Positions 1 to 12,529 of a stretch of DNA of 64,000 bases are shown here, one piece after another (position 1 is the first letter of the stretch; the number at the start of each line of letters is the position of its first letter). Both the position numbers and the translations under genes were made by a program. The notes beneath the pieces were generated by a model that was given only the letters and a program-made list of their open reading frames with translations, did no database searches and was not told where the DNA came from. Origin of the DNA: Warburgia ugandensis (taxonomy: Eukaryota > Streptophyta > Magnoliopsida > Canellales > Canellaceae); NCBI GenBank assembly GCA_035236585.1, contig CP141130.1, positions 77,323,944 through 77,387,943 on the forward strand, read 5' to 3'.

Positions 1-142
1 AGAAGAGAGAAGGGAAAAAAACGTGGTAAAACCCGCACCGGGTTTTCTCCGTTGAAGATGCAGGTGAAGCTTGGCCAGAGATGGGGAAGAAGGTGAGGGA
101 AAGAGGAAAAACCCAATCTTAGGTTTCCTCTGTTTAGCTAGG

Positions 143-143
<1 letters not shown>

Positions 144-237
<94 letters not shown>
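144..237. repeat. (GA)n microsatellite
   Basis: An uninterrupted GA dinucleotide run of about 47 units. The Arg-Glu and Ser-Leu open frames over it are artefacts of the repeat. Confidence 0.97.
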
Positions 238-240
<3 letters not shown>

Positions 241-917
241 AAGCTGGGGCAGTCTGAGAGAGAAGAATCCGGCTTGTTAGGTGTAAGCAGAGAAGACCTA
301 AAGATAGAGAATATAAGGGAAACCCGATGAGGAGGGGTAGATGAGATGCCATAGAGAATAGGGATGGAGTAGAGGAGATGCTGCCTTTTGGAAGTTCTGG
401 GTCGAGGGCAGTGAATCGGTGCTAGGTGGAGCTGAGCAAAAGGAATTCCAGTCTGAGAGAGAAGAATCCATGTGCTGGGCCATGCTGATGGTGTGTAGTG
501 ATGAAGAAGATGGGAGGTGCTTGTCGGGCGGGGGCTGGAGGCAGAACTGATCCGGGCTTTAGCCTGGCCTGTGCTACCCTGGATGGGTGCATTCGGTATA
601 TCTGGCTTGGGCAGATGTAGACGAGATTCCTGGGGTGGGTAGTATTGTCAGACAGAGGGAGAGTCAAGCAAGGATCGGCAAGCGTCAATTTTTGGGTGGA
701 ACGATGCTGGGTTTGGTTGCTATGCCAGAGCTAGAAAACAAAGGGAGAAGGAGCAGAACAATGCAGTGATCGATGTAGTAAAGATAGGAAACAAGGAAGG
801 ATTAGAGAGAAAGAGAAGGGGCCGATAGAGGGAGTGAGAATAAGAGGTAGGGAGAGAGAGCAGTGGGTGGAGTGAAAGTGAAGAGGAGAGGGAGGAATGT
901 GAGAGAAATAGGGGAAA

Positions 918-920
<3 letters not shown>

Positions 921-1004
<84 letters not shown>
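921..1004. repeat. (GA)n microsatellite
   Basis: A second pure GA run of about 42 units inside a purine-rich stretch that reaches about 1190. The same purine-rich block recurs near 60520-60900. Confidence 0.97.
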
Positions 1005-1006
<2 letters not shown>

Positions 1007-2980
1007 AGGGGGGTATTTGGTCTGCCTCCTACGGTCCAGCCCAATTGGGAAGCAAGAAGAGAAGGAAGGTGGAGAGAAGAGGAAGATCTGTACGGTGATG
1101 GGAGGTGGTTTTTTTCAAAGGAAGAAGAGACGTGAGAGAGAAAGAGAGAGGGGATAAGAGAGATTTGTGAGAGGTGGAGAGGGAGTGGGGTCCACTAGCA
1201 GTCCAATCTTGCCAAAACTTTGCAAGATTCCTCCATTCTTCATATTCTTTCTGTCTTAGGAGTCTTCAAAGTCCTCTCTTTTTTAGGAAGCTTCATCATC
1301 CTCATCTAATCTCCTTGATTTTATCTGAATCATCCAAGCTCGTTGATTAATTTGCAATGCACAGAACCCAATTAGAATCATCTAAACCATTCATTACTCT
1401 TCTGAGTAGCTATGATGATCATTTGACCGTTAAATTTTGCAATTCAACAGTCGGATGGCCAATTAGAGCTAAAATAAAATATTTTATTTAAAATCTCAAA
1501 ATTGATGGCCTAGATTATCTGATTGAACACTAAATTAGGGGTATTTTGACCAAAAATGAACACTTAACACTAATTCCATCACGAACGAAGGAGGATTAAC
1601 ACCGGATTAGAGCAGGAACAGTATTCGCGTGAAATCATCGTTGGAAAATCACCAAATCGCATCTTCTCTGACGACGATCGGGGATCGTGGACGTTTATAG
1701 AGGTGAGTTTTTGCACGATTTCTCCTTTTCATTATTTGATTTGTCTATAGAATAGGAAAACTAGGTTTGTCAGTTAGGGCTTGACAGATTCACACCAAAA
1801 CAAGATCAAAACCATTGATCTTGTTTGTATTTAACAAATAGAGATAATTAGGAGCTTTGATCGACCCATTTGAGGCTTTGATCATCCGATCGGAGCTTGG
1901 ACAAGGGTGATCCGACTCTTGAAGCCTGATCCACATTGATCCAACCATCCAAATTATAAATCATGCTTAAAAATAGTCAAACATACACTTTTTATGGCTC
2001 AAATTGGACTAAAATGGCGATCTGTGCTAGAAAACAGATCGGACAATCTGGACCGTTTGATTTGTTGCTGTGTAAATAGTGACTAGCAACATCTGATCGA
2101 TAATTAGACGCTGCCATGGAGTTCCCCATCTTTAAAAATGATAGGATGACTCGAATTGTATGATTTTGAATTGAAACATATTGGATAATCTAGGCCATCT
2201 GATATGTCATTATTCAAACAGGGATCTTGTGATGTCTGATCAATGATCAAATGTTACAGATGAATTCCTGAACCTTGAATTGGGTTAAATATGATATAAT
2301 TGTGGAAATTGGATAAACATCTATCGAAAAATCTTAGCTATTCAATTGGACAGTGACGGAAGGGGAACCTAGCGATGTCTAATTGATAATCAAATGCCAC
2401 TGTTATGTACCTTGACCTATATTAAGTAAACATACTTTGAACTTCTAAAAGACCAGAGCACTAATTATTAAGAAATTAATGGATTGAATGAGGACCATCA
2501 ATTGCCACTACATACATTATTTAGTAAGTGATTAGAACTCCAATAGTCGTCTAGGATTTTAGTTAATGACCTTTAATTCGTAATAGCCAACTCAATCTCT
2601 CAAACAAAGTAGATCGTTAAGAAAATCATTAAACCAAGGACCTTGGCTATATGGTCATGACCTTGAGTTTATAGTTAAAAACTGAGAACATAGGAAATCA
2701 AGCCTTGAAATACCAAGTTAGATCACCGCAACTTATTGGAGTAAACTTTTAAATTTAGATTGTTTGTTAAGAGGGTTATGCTAGTGGAAAAGGCAAAGCT
2801 AAACCGTGGACACTAATTGGTGAATGGATGATGGATCTAAGACTGACCTGATCATGTATTCCTCTATGGAATAGATGGTCAGTGAAAAATTAAACGATTT
2901 ATGAAACCTAAATCGTTAGACTTTGATTAAAATGGAATTCTTATGTATTCAATTATATATGATTCAACATTGATAAGAAC

Positions 2981-3164
2981 TGTCACAACCCCGTCGGGCC
3001 CATAACAAGGATATTGTCTAGTGTGCACGTGCATGGGTTTTGGTTCTCCCCCGCATCAAGGGGAAAAGGCCTCCTTGTTGTGAAGGGAGAGAACCCCCCT
3101 TATAACTCACAGCCCATCACCCCCCTAACCGGTATGGGATTAACTCTCCTACGTCCCGCCCTCA
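2981..3164 (-). repeat. TRIM LTR A
   Basis: On the minus strand it begins TGAGGGCGGGACG and ends GGTTGTGACA, with TTATAAGG and GACAATATC motifs shared by the other LTRs. Its U5 end is the left edge of the composite. Confidence 0.8.
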
Positions 3165-3320
3165 AACCATCTTGGCTCCCCTCACAAGGCTAAGCCTCAG
3201 GCCATCTTGGCACGGTAGTCATCTCCCGCTTACGGGACACACGTCCCCGTGTGTCACCACACGAGTGACGATGCGGCTAGCCACCCATCCTCGGGGTCGG
3301 GGTTTGGCTCTGATACCATT

Positions 3321-3836
3321 TGTCACAACCCTGTCAGGCCCACAACAAGGATATTGTCTCGTGCGCATGTGCATGGGTTTTGGTTCTCCCTTGCGTCTAG
3401 GGGAAAAGGCCTCTTTCGTGTTATCAAAGATACGCAGTGGAGGATATTGTGCCCTCTGGGTCTCTCCTCAGAGTATCTTGGGCTATTGCTCAGAGTATCT
3501 TGGCCCGAAGCCTCAACCCATCTTGGTTTCACCCTCAGGGTTTTGTTTTGGGATTCCCCAGAGGCCTCCTTCGTGTTATCAGAGATACGCAGCGGAGGAT
3601 ATTGTCCCCTCTAGGTCTCCCCTCAGAGTATCTTGGGCTATTGCTCAGAGTATCTTAGCCCGAAGCCTCAACCCATCTTGTGCACTCTCAACCCATCTTG
3701 GTTCCACCCTCAGGGTTTTGTTCTGGGCTTCCCCAGAGGCCTCCTTGTTGTGAAGGGAGAGAACCCCCCCTTATAACCCACAGCCCATCACCCCCCCTAA
3801 CCGGTATGGGACTAACTCTCCTGCGTCCTACCCTCA
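3321..3836 (-). repeat. TRIM LTR B, enlarged by tandem duplication
   Basis: Same ends as LTR A but about 330 bp longer. The extra length consists of about two units of roughly 155-175 bp (about 3410-3564 and 3565-3740), each running from a GTGTTATC-AGATACGCAG motif to CCCCAGAGGCCTC. The open frames over it arise from this repeat. Confidence 0.75.
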
Positions 3837-3992
3837 GACCATCTTGGCTCCCCTCACAAGGCCAAGCCTTAGGCCATCTTGGCACGGTAGCCATCTCCTG
3901 TTTACAGGACACACGCTCCCATGTGTCACCACATGAGTGACGGTGCAGCTAGCCAACCATCCCCGGGGTCGGGGTTTGGCTCTGATACCATT

Positions 3993-4177
3993 TGTCACAA
4001 CCCCGTCAGGCCTACAACAAGGATATTGTCCCGTGTGCACGCGCATGGGTTTTGGTTCTCCCCCGCGTCTAGGGGAAAAGGCCTCCTTGTTGTGAAGGGA
4101 GAGAACCTCCCTTATAACTCACATCCCATTACCCCCCTTAGCCGGTATGGGACTAACTCTCCTACGTCCTGCCGACA
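3993..4177 (-). repeat. TRIM LTR C, centre of the head-to-head composite
   Basis: 185 bp; on the minus strand TGTCGGCAGG to GGTTGTGACA. A primer-binding site lies two bases outside each end, pointing outward on both sides (3979-3990 inverted, 4180-4191 forward), so one LTR serves both halves. Its ends, TGTC and GACA, mirror each other. Confidence 0.8.
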
Positions 4178-4354
4178 AATGGTATCAGAGCTAGTCTCCT
4201 CGTGGTGATGGGTGGCTAACCGCATGCGTGCCTCGGTCACACAAGGGCGTGTGTCCCCTAAGGGGGAGAGATCTAGCCTTACCGACTCAAGCACCGTGAG
4301 GTACCATGGCCTTGTGAGGGGTGGCGAAGCAGAGAAGGCCGAGGGGGTAACGGT

Positions 4355-4536
4355 TGACAATTAGTCCCATACCGCCTAGAGAGGGGAGCTGGGCTAGGTG
4401 ATAAGGAGTGGGAACACTCCTCACAGTAACAATGTGTCTTACCCTGGAAAGCCAGGGTGAGAACAAAGCTGTGCGGGCCCCAGTCCAAAGCGGACAATAT
4501 TGTTACTATGGACCCCATGGTGGGTGGGGTGTGTTA
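4355..4536 (+). repeat. TRIM LTR D
   Basis: 182 bp from TGACAATTAGTCCC to GTGTGTTA, then AA and a primer-binding site. It is near-identical to LTR E and more diverged from A-C, so the two halves represent two subfamilies. Confidence 0.8.
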
Positions 4537-4713
4537 AATGGTATCAGAGCCAATCTCCTCGTGGTGATGGGTGGCTAACCGCATGCGTGCCTCGGTCACA
4601 CGAGGGCGTGTATCCCCTAAGGGGGAGAGATCTAGCCTTGCTGGCTCAGGCACCATGAGGTACCATGGCCTTGTGAGGGGTGGCGAAGCAGAGAAGGCTG
4701 AGGGGGTGACAGT

Positions 4714-4895
4714 TGAGAGTTAGTCCCATACCGCCTGGAGAGGGGAGCTGGGCTAGGTGATAAGGAGTGGGAACACTCCTCACAGTAACAACGCATTTTA
4801 CCTTGGAAAGCTAGGGTGAGAACAAAGTCATGCGGGCCCTGGCCCAAAGCGGACAATATTGTTACTGTGGACCCCACGGTGGGTGGGGTGTGTCA
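4714..4895 (+). repeat. TRIM LTR E
   Basis: 182 bp from TGAGAGTTAGTCCC to GTGTGTCA. Its U5 end is the right edge of the composite and abuts the AGAAC duplication. Confidence 0.8.
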
Positions 4896-5145
4896 AGAAC
4901 TCTGTAACATCAACAGAGAAGATTGACCAGTAAGTCGAGTTGAAGAAGGAACATAGCTGAATGGAGAATTACGCTTAAGAGGTAGGTGGTTTTAACATCT
5001 ATTTTTCCTTGAGATCTTAAATAATCAAATATTAGTTTATCATGTTTTCTATTTTAGATTACTTGACTATCATGAAACTTACACTTCATCATGTTACTTT
5101 GTTTCAAGCTTGTAAAGAATGTAATGTTTGCAAATGGGTGTGTGA

Positions 5146-5176
<31 letters not shown>

Positions 5177-6325
5177 CTTTATAGCCATGATGCATGTTTT
5201 ATATGAAAGACGAAAATGATGTTGTTTATTACATGTAATAGAGTGTTTTTGAAAGAAATGATGATATTTGAAATGCATCAATCCCATGTTTTGAGATGAG
5301 ATAAAGAAACACATGATTTTGCACGATATATATATATTATGATTTAAGATCATTTGAGATTGAGATATATCTTAGTTCAGGCTAATGAGGCTAGTGGGCC
5401 CTATGCTAAGCGGTTATATAGGATAGCCTCCCAGCCTCTAATCACTAAAGGTTGTGGGTATCCATGCCCAAAGTGGCATCGTTTTTCTCGACTATTGTAG
5501 TAGGAATAACCATTGGAGGTGGTAACGACACCCATTCGAGATGGATCCGTAGTCGCCGTGGAGACTGCAGTGGCTATTCTTTAAATACCACAGAGGCATG
5601 ATTCAGTGATCTGGTCGTAAGCATAGTCTACCATAGGATTTCTGTTTTGCAACCCACGTAGATGGGCTTGATGATGGTCTTTAAATGAGTACTCATGACC
5701 AACTGGCTAATGTGTTTGCCGAGGTGCATATGTGCACGTGATGATATTGTCGGTTTGGGATTGCCGACATTCGCCGTTTAACCAATCACTACTATAATAC
5801 TTTGAGGACCTTGTGGTGTTTGAATTATCAAGTTAGATAACGGATCTTTCACATAGTTCTCAAGTTATGCTTACATGTGATTTTGGAATATGTTGTATAT
5901 ATAGTAATTTACTCGAGATTACTATGATGATTTAATCATTTGAAAAATGCATATTTAAAGTTGTTCATGTTTTATATTGATACTATCTGAAATGTTTTAG
6001 TATATTGTGAAACTGAGATTGAAATATGGCTTTAATCATGTTTCTTATCTCTAATTTGATCATCATATTCTTTACAAACTGCATGAAAAATGATTTGAGA
6101 TACTATTTAGAATTAAGCTACAAATTTGGTAAAATAGATGTAAAACTGCCTACATAAGCGCAAGTTTGCTCAGACATTGTAAATTGTTTACAATGTCTCA
6201 GGTTGAAGAAATAGAACAAGGAAAATGAAGCAGAGGACTGTGTTAGAGAGTTCAAGATGACTAATCATGTATATGAAATAGGTTTGCATTATGATTAATT
6301 TAAATAGTAGACTGAAGTAACACTT

Positions 6326-7192
6326 TGTAACACCCCGGGATTTTCTGACATTTTTATAATAATAATAATAATAGCATTTTTAATAAGAGCATTTGGGATC
6401 CCATGAGAAAAGTTTTATTTATCATTTTACTAAAACATCTCTTAAAAACTCAAGGTGTTATTTTTTTTTCTCAAAATGTCACATATATAATTTAAAACAT
6501 AAATAAAATTTTATGATAATAGATTTAAAACAATACTCGTATAAATCAACATCAAATGAATCGGTGCCTTTATTTTGAATCAAATAAATATCCAAAACAC
6601 AATAATAGTATGGCCCAGGGTCTATCCATTATAACATCCCATTAAATGTCCATCATATGTTTAACTGTCTTAATCAAATCCATAGAATAAAGGATACAGT
6701 CCATAAAGAAAATAAAATGATAATCCTGTTTATTAACTCACATCAATATCTATAACTCAAGTAAGAAAATCTCTCGCTACTATCACCGTTTCTCCATGGT
6801 CTTGCCTTTCATGTTGTCACGCTCAAGATCTAAGGCATTGCAAAACAAAGTAATGCCTCAGCAAGCTATCACTTATGTAGGTACATAGACAATTAATGTA
6901 ATAAAAAGAAATAAACGAATAACAGTACTGATAAAATAAAAAGTCTATCATCTATGAAGATAAAAGTATCATAAGTCATGCCAACATAATGTTAATTTAT
7001 CCCATATACTAAGACATGCATTTTACAGAGTTAAAACATGATATGAATTAATGTAAATGAGCATACAATAAGAATAAGGGCACCCTAAGGTAATGGGTCC
7101 CACAACATCGCACTAATATCACTGATCATGAGTACTCATAGCCAACTTTTGAGTGTCGTCACACCCAGGCATACCATCCATAACCATGCTCA

Positions 7193-7251
<59 letters not shown>

Positions 7252-9824
7252 AAGAATATGGGCCGTCATGCCATAGTGGCAACACTCCATGGGTCTCAAC
7301 CACCGGCGCTCTCCATCGACACCATAACGGGAGACTTAGCGTCTGTCCCCATGGAGAGGCCTAGACTGGTAGTGTGGACTATCCATGTTACCAAACCCCT
7401 ACTGAATGCTATTTATGGGTAGGTGTCTATCATATCACAGTATCATTACATCACAATCTCAGAGGGTGGGTGGCCGGCCCTATCCCTCCTAGCATGACGC
7501 CTACCGGGTGAAAGCACCTGTTATAAAACATAGAAATATAGAAATCATGTGTATGCCAAAACCCAAGAGCATTTGTAGCTCGAAATTCCCAAGGCACGCC
7601 CCTCATCCTGGGGTTAGCCTCTAAAAGGACCAGCTAACAAGCCTTTATTCTTATTTCCATGCACATCCATGCATTTCAAATATATAATAAGAAAGAAGTC
7701 TCTATTTAAGCATAAATAAATAATATCATGCTCATAAAAACATTCGTCATGGATTTATTCAATAAAAGATTTCAATTTGTAATAATCATAATGTACTCTA
7801 AGTCTCATGAAATCAACGGCTAATAATAAATGCAATGTAAAACACAATCACTCATGATGCTATGTTTATGCATGGTTTTAAAATCAAGGCAAAGCATTAA
7901 TTGTTGTCACCTACCTCAACGTGAGACCACTTAACTTGCTAATAAATCCCCTTAACTGGTATGTTCAAGTGCACCTGTCCATGTCACATCACTATTTTAA
8001 AATTTTTTTAAATTAAAAGTGGTTATTTATAAGTTTTTAAGCTATAACTAGGTCCGCGTCGTCGATACGGTCACAACACCTCTTTTGAATTGTGATTTGG
8101 ACTCCTATAGCTCCCAAAAATCAAGTTTTAAGTGCATATATATGTAAAATGGGGCCTGACCGACCACCATAAGTGGTTTGCACCGGCGTAAACTGGCGCC
8201 ACGAAGACGCCTACCACCGAGACACGCAGCGGGTATGTGCCGCGTGCATCCTCGTTACGTCACGGTCGCCAGGACGCTGTGCGTCCTGACCTTTCGCAAC
8301 CACTCACACGAGCTCTCCCATGCGCACGACGATTGCCGCCCGTGTGGCGTCTCTAGTGGAGCATCCTGCTGAGCGTCTCGGCATCAGCGCCAGGGCATTG
8401 ACGTAGTCGACGCCGTCGGAGAAGACCAGAATCCGGTTGGTCTTCTCTGGCAAGCCTACAGGAGTCCAAATCTTGCGATTTTTGCGTCGTTTTTTCTCAG
8501 AATTTCTTCTAGATTTCATTTCTACCTCCTTTTGCATTGATTTTTCTGAAAACTATGTTTTTTAAGCAATTTTTCCCATGTTCCTAAAACTTCCCCAGGT
8601 ACTGTTTGCCACGTTTTTCGGCAATACCAACCGTTGGATCTCTCCTAAATTTAAAGGGTTTGATCTTAGGTCTCTTGCACGCAAGATGGATGGTCTGATT
8701 TGAAATCAAACAGGATTTCCTCAGTGGATTTGCGCTCCAACAATAGCGCACCTACAGTTATAGGAAAAACTACATTTTTCCTAGTTTTTCATGTATTTTC
8801 TAATTTTTAATATACTTATTTAATATAGAAATCAAGGGTTTAAAACTTACCTTGTTTTGTTGGGCGTTGCCGGAGCTCTACTCCCCAGAAAACCTAAAAT
8901 TTTCAGAGCTAGGGTTTTGATAAACAACTTAGTGAAAACGGAAAAAGTAGTGTGATTTGGCAATTGAGGAGGGAGATACAGGTTGTAGAGTTTAAGGGAA
9001 AGGGAAACTCTTCCCTTTCACATCTTCTTCCGACGTTTTTCTAGCAAAATCATTGGATCTGGTAGAAACGTGTAGAAGAAGGGGGGTGCCGTTATCAATT
9101 CCGGCCCCTGTGTTTTATGTCTCTGCTAATTTACCAAAATACCCTTATAACTTCAACGACTCATAACTCCTTTGTTTGAGCTCCATTTTTTGCTTTTTTT
9201 TATGGCGTTGGAATCCTATCATCGAGCACTTTTTAATTCTTAAGTTTTCAGGATCACATTCCATCTATAAAATTTTTTTTGTCTAATTTATTAAATAAAT
9301 TCTTAATTTATACAAAAAATTTAGGATATTACACACTTCGATCTAATATGTCTTTGCTTTATGGATATGTAGACATGTAACTTGAGGTCATGATTGTGTG
9401 GCTATGACTGGATTCATCCTGGCAGGTATATATTAAATCGTCAATGTTTTTTTTGTTTTGATTTAATTTTGATTTTCAAAATACAAAGTTTTGTATGTAA
9501 ATGGGATGAGATGGAGACTGAGTCTCCATTATCCTTTTATTTATTAAAATTGTGTTTATCAGGTACTTTGTAATAACATGCGTTAAATGTCTAATGTTTG
9601 AAAAACAGAGGAAACTCTGCCAAATTTTTTTACAAAAATGTAGTGTTCATTTTACCGATAATCCTTTTTGAGAAAAGAAAAATGACACTCAGGGTTTTTA
9701 AAAGGGTCTTTTCATAAAAAAAAATGTTTTTCGCTATTTGTTTTCTAAATATTTTTACAAAATAAGGGCCATATATTTCAAAAAGAATTACAAAAATGTA
9801 TTGTAAAAACCCGGGTCATTACAA
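6326..9824 (+). mobile_element. Long solo LTR, gypsy (Tekay/Del-like)
   Basis: Starts TGTAACACCCCGGG and ends CCCGGGTCATTACA, so it has TG/CA ends within a larger imperfect inverted repeat. It resembles 48608-51982 in the same orientation: AATGCCTCAGCAAGCTA at 6853 and 49120, and a GTGATTTGGA-CTCC/TCTC block at 8091 and 50908. There is no coding region, primer-binding site or second LTR, so it is called a solo LTR. Lineage is inferred from its 3.5-kb length. No matching 5-bp duplication was found (CACTT before, AGGTG after). An open frame at 8178-8372 lies in a local GC-rich patch and is not called a gene. Confidence 0.65.
7194..7249. repeat. (CA)n microsatellite
   Basis: A pure CA run of 28 units inside the solo LTR. 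Confidence 0.97.
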
Positions 9825-9914
9825 GGTGTTATAGCTATAATTAACAAATTTTCTTGCATACATAACCAATATAACACCTCTATTTATTTAATGACAAATA
9901 CCCTCGAGTAAAAA

Positions 9915-11650
9915 TATGGAGGGTATGATTTCTTCAATGAATGATGACATCCAACAACCACCTGCCAGAAGGTCGCCCTCTCACTATCCTTATCAAGTTG
10001 GAAAATCCTCCCTCTAGAAAGAGTGGCCACATAATTGCAAGAGTTTTCTCAATTATTTGATTGCAGAATACATGAGAATTTGTTTCTTAATGGAATTATT
10101 TAAAGAATCATCTATTTAGGTATGATGCATCGAGTTCCTTAAACTTGTGATTTTCAAGAAACTCTTCATCTCGCATATCAGTAGGATTCTTGCAATGACA
10201 AAGCTAGATCAAGTGGATGTCATATCACCATCTGATTCATCCCCATGAAACGTTCTCACATCTCTAACTAAACCATTATCCTACCATGAAAATGGGCTGC
10301 TTTTTTGGTGTAATTAATCATGAAATTGCCACATATATAGGTTACATTTTCCAACTTTAACCACTGCTTGCATTATCTTTCACTTAATTGTGGCACAAGA
10401 AGGGACTTTCCTATGCTAGGTCCCAGGTTCAATCTCATGGATGTAGGGAGCTTAAGAAAGAAAAAGGTGCATTAGGAGTATAGATTTTCAACCTTTTCCT
10501 AAGAAGATTTTGATCATGGCTTACTCAAGATGGGCATTATAGACTAATGGTCGCCATAGAATATACCTTTCCAACCATTGCCTAACAAGAACTTGATTGC
10601 GCCTACTCAAGACAGGCATTATATGGACTAACGATCACCATACTATGGAGCATAATTTACTTTTAATGAAGCATGCAGTTAAATCATCCAAATCACTTAT
10701 CTAGTTAATGGCTCATGTTAGATATATAAATATTGTTGGTCCACTTGCTAAATAAAATCAGCTTAAACTTTTGGGTCGAATAATAAGCCAACATGGTTTC
10801 AAAGTATTATTGACCAAGAGGTTGTGAGTTCGATCCTATGACCTCCCATTTAAATCCAAATTCAAGAGCCAAGAAATGGCCTTCCACGCACTATGAGTAA
10901 GTGTGTAACATGCTTTAGATATATAACTATTGTCGCCCCTCTTCCTATCAACTTAAGCTTTTGATTTGTTCAACTAATTCCCTTTCTAAATAGCTCAGTA
11001 GACTTGAACTCATAATCTCTTGGTAGTAAAAAAAGGCACTTAACCAAGATTTGCTAAGAAGTTTGTTGATGAATGCAGGCCATTGCTTGGAGAAGTTCAA
11101 ACCCTACCTAATAAAAAAGAAAATAAAAAAATTGTAGCTCATTAATTGTTTTTCTATTTTCATTTTCCAACTAGTGTCTAGGCAATAATTTAAGAGGCTT
11201 GGATGGGAAAGTTTGGGTAGATACCTTAGACTGCCGAATAAAGTCAAGCCAGCATATGCACCCATCATATCAAGTGCCTGATTTCAAGTGCTATTTCATT
11301 TGTTTCACACATAATTAACTGATCCGCACACCAAACAAACATTTCACATCATTTATGTAGCTATGGATGCCACACAGAGTGGAAGCTGATTCTTTTCTTA
11401 TTGACTCACAAGGATGTCACTCTCATTCCCCACTTACTAATACATAACCAGCTTCCAGAAGGTTTTTGACGTTTGGCAAAGTCTTTGGAGTTGGAATCCC
11501 ACTTTTACATGCTTCCTACAGATAGTCTTTGTAAGGAGGGCAAAGTTTTTGGCGTTGGAATCCCACTTTTACTATATGTTGGCAGCATATTGTGCTTACT
11601 TCCTTTGCTACTGTTTCTTCAACGGTGAAAGCCTTCACATCCTCCATAGG
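9915..11650 (+). repeat. Duplicated non-coding segment, copy 1
   Basis: Shares ordered blocks with 14695-15990: TATCAAGTTGGAAAATC (9991 and 14766), GTTTCTTAATGGAATTATTT (10081 and 14979), and a block around the CAGCTTCCAGAA motif (11449 and 15879). It is diverged, with indels. No coding region is seen. The segment leads into the TATA box at 11663. Confidence 0.6.
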
Positions 11651-11662
11651 CATGGATTGTGG

Positions 11663-11781
11663 TATATAAAACTCAAGTTACATCATCAAAGAGTTTCAAG
11701 CTGATCTATATCGATCAGTGATCCTAAGAAGTGAGGGCAATGGCAGAAATATGTATCAAAAGGGAAGGTTCTCCTTGCTGA
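11663..11781 (+). pseudogene. TATA box, leader and truncated start of an unknown gene
   Basis: TATATAAAA at 11663-11671 is followed about 70 bp later by an ATG at 11740 in a GCA-ATGGC context. The frame reads MAEICIKREGSPC and stops after 13 codons. The preceding segment is duplicated near 14695-15990, but there the equivalent leader is lost. It reads as a promoter with a broken gene start. The parent gene is not recognised. Confidence 0.35.
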
Positions 11782-11990
11782 TAACAAAGCATCTAAATGC
11801 AAAGATGAGACAAACAACAAAATCTAGGCAGCGCCCAAATGGGAAAGGAAAATGACAAAATGGTATTGACTATAAATGGATATACAAGGACCCAAGAAAG
11901 TAGAAAGAAAGATGAATGGTTCTAAGGTTTCTTAAGATTTTGAGAGAACTGAATATAAAGACACTCAAAGGTGTCTAATGCATCACATAA

Positions 11991-12161
11991 GGTACATAAA
12001 AGGACAGTCCTAGTGCTCTTGCCTATACTGGGTCCGAGGAAGGGGCGGACCGCAAGGGTCTATATTACGCAGTCTTACTTTGCATTTTTGCAAGAGGTTA
12101 TTTTTACACTTGAACCCATGACCTCAAAGTCGCATGATGACAACTTTACCGCTGCGCAAAG
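11991..12161 (-). mobile_element. Au SINE, reverse
   Basis: Carries the family's conserved blocks on the minus strand (ACTTTGAGGTCATGGGTTCAAG, GCAAAAATGCAAAGTAAGACTG in order). Flanked by TCACATAA at 11983-11990 and 12162-12169, a likely 8-bp target-site duplication. Confidence 0.8.
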
Positions 12162-12175
12162 TCACATAATGTGTG

Positions 12176-12196
12176 TATATATATATATATATATAT
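12176..12196. repeat. (TA)n microsatellite
   Basis: A short AT dinucleotide run just downstream of the SINE. Confidence 0.8.
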
Positions 12197-12199
12197 GAG

Positions 12200-12484
12200 T
12201 GCTGGTAGGAGCAGATGTCCATGAGTGTAAATGTTGCCCCTAGAGCATTTTGTGGAAAATATAAGCAGCTTATCATGTTTGGTGAACAAACATTAGGTGA
12301 CCTTCAAGATATCGATGCATTTAGATGATCTTAATCACTTGCTCTATATTTTTGAAATAATTTATAATAAAAAAATTGAATGGTCCTATTTTGTCATTGG
12401 TATATAGTAGGCTCGCTAAAAGCATTCAATGGGCATGAAATATGATCTTGTGCCTATCTAAGGCATTCTATACATGATCTTGTG

Positions 12485-12529
<45 letters not shown>

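Larger units (their letters stand above)
2981..4895. mobile_element. Composite TRIM retroelement with head-to-head halves
   Basis: The element starts TGTCACAACC and ends GGTGTGTCA, and is flanked by perfect 5-bp duplications AGAAC (2976-2980 and 4896-4900). It holds five LTRs and four short internal regions. LTRs A (2981-3164), B (3321-3836) and C (3993-4177) are on the minus strand. LTRs D (4355-4536) and E (4714-4895) are on the plus strand. Each internal region starts with TGGTATCAGAGC, the primer-binding site for initiator tRNA-Met: inverted at 3307-3318 and 3979-3990, forward at 4180-4191 and 4539-4550. LTR length (182-185 bp apart from B), internal length (156 or 177 bp) and lack of coding capacity fit the TRIM class, broadly of the Cassandra style. 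No 5S-like sequence was verified. Both outer ends are U5 ends. Confidence 0.85.
1..6322 (-). mobile_element. Long LTR-like repeat, reverse orientation, interrupted by a TRIM composite
   Basis: No host gene is visible here. Read on the minus strand, 6322 back to about 5400 carries landmarks in the same order as the forward LTR at 6326-9824: a palindromic ATTG/CAAT motif followed by TCTGAGCAA and CTTATGTAGG (about 6140-6200, matching 6830-6880), then GAGTACTCAT (about 5680, matching 7128). The GA-rich end (about 760-1590) is repeated at about 60520-61230. A gypsy LTR of the long Tekay/Del kind is inferred from length and similarity. Neither the outer end nor a TSD is resolved, and 2981-4895 is a later insertion. 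Confidence 0.5.

Noticed and set aside
71..1044. Arg-Glu and Ser-Leu repeat open frames
   Set aside because: They are direct translations of (GA)n/(TC)n microsatellites.
3172..3753. 193-codon open frame
   Set aside because: It spans a TRIM internal region and the tandem-expanded LTR B; there is no protein domain.
2981..4895. CRISPR-like or satellite array
   Set aside because: Repeat units carry primer-binding sites, LTR ends and target duplications, which identify a retroelement.
8178..8372. Arg/His-rich open frame
   Set aside because: It lies within the GC-rich patch of a solo LTR; no domain or splice partner.
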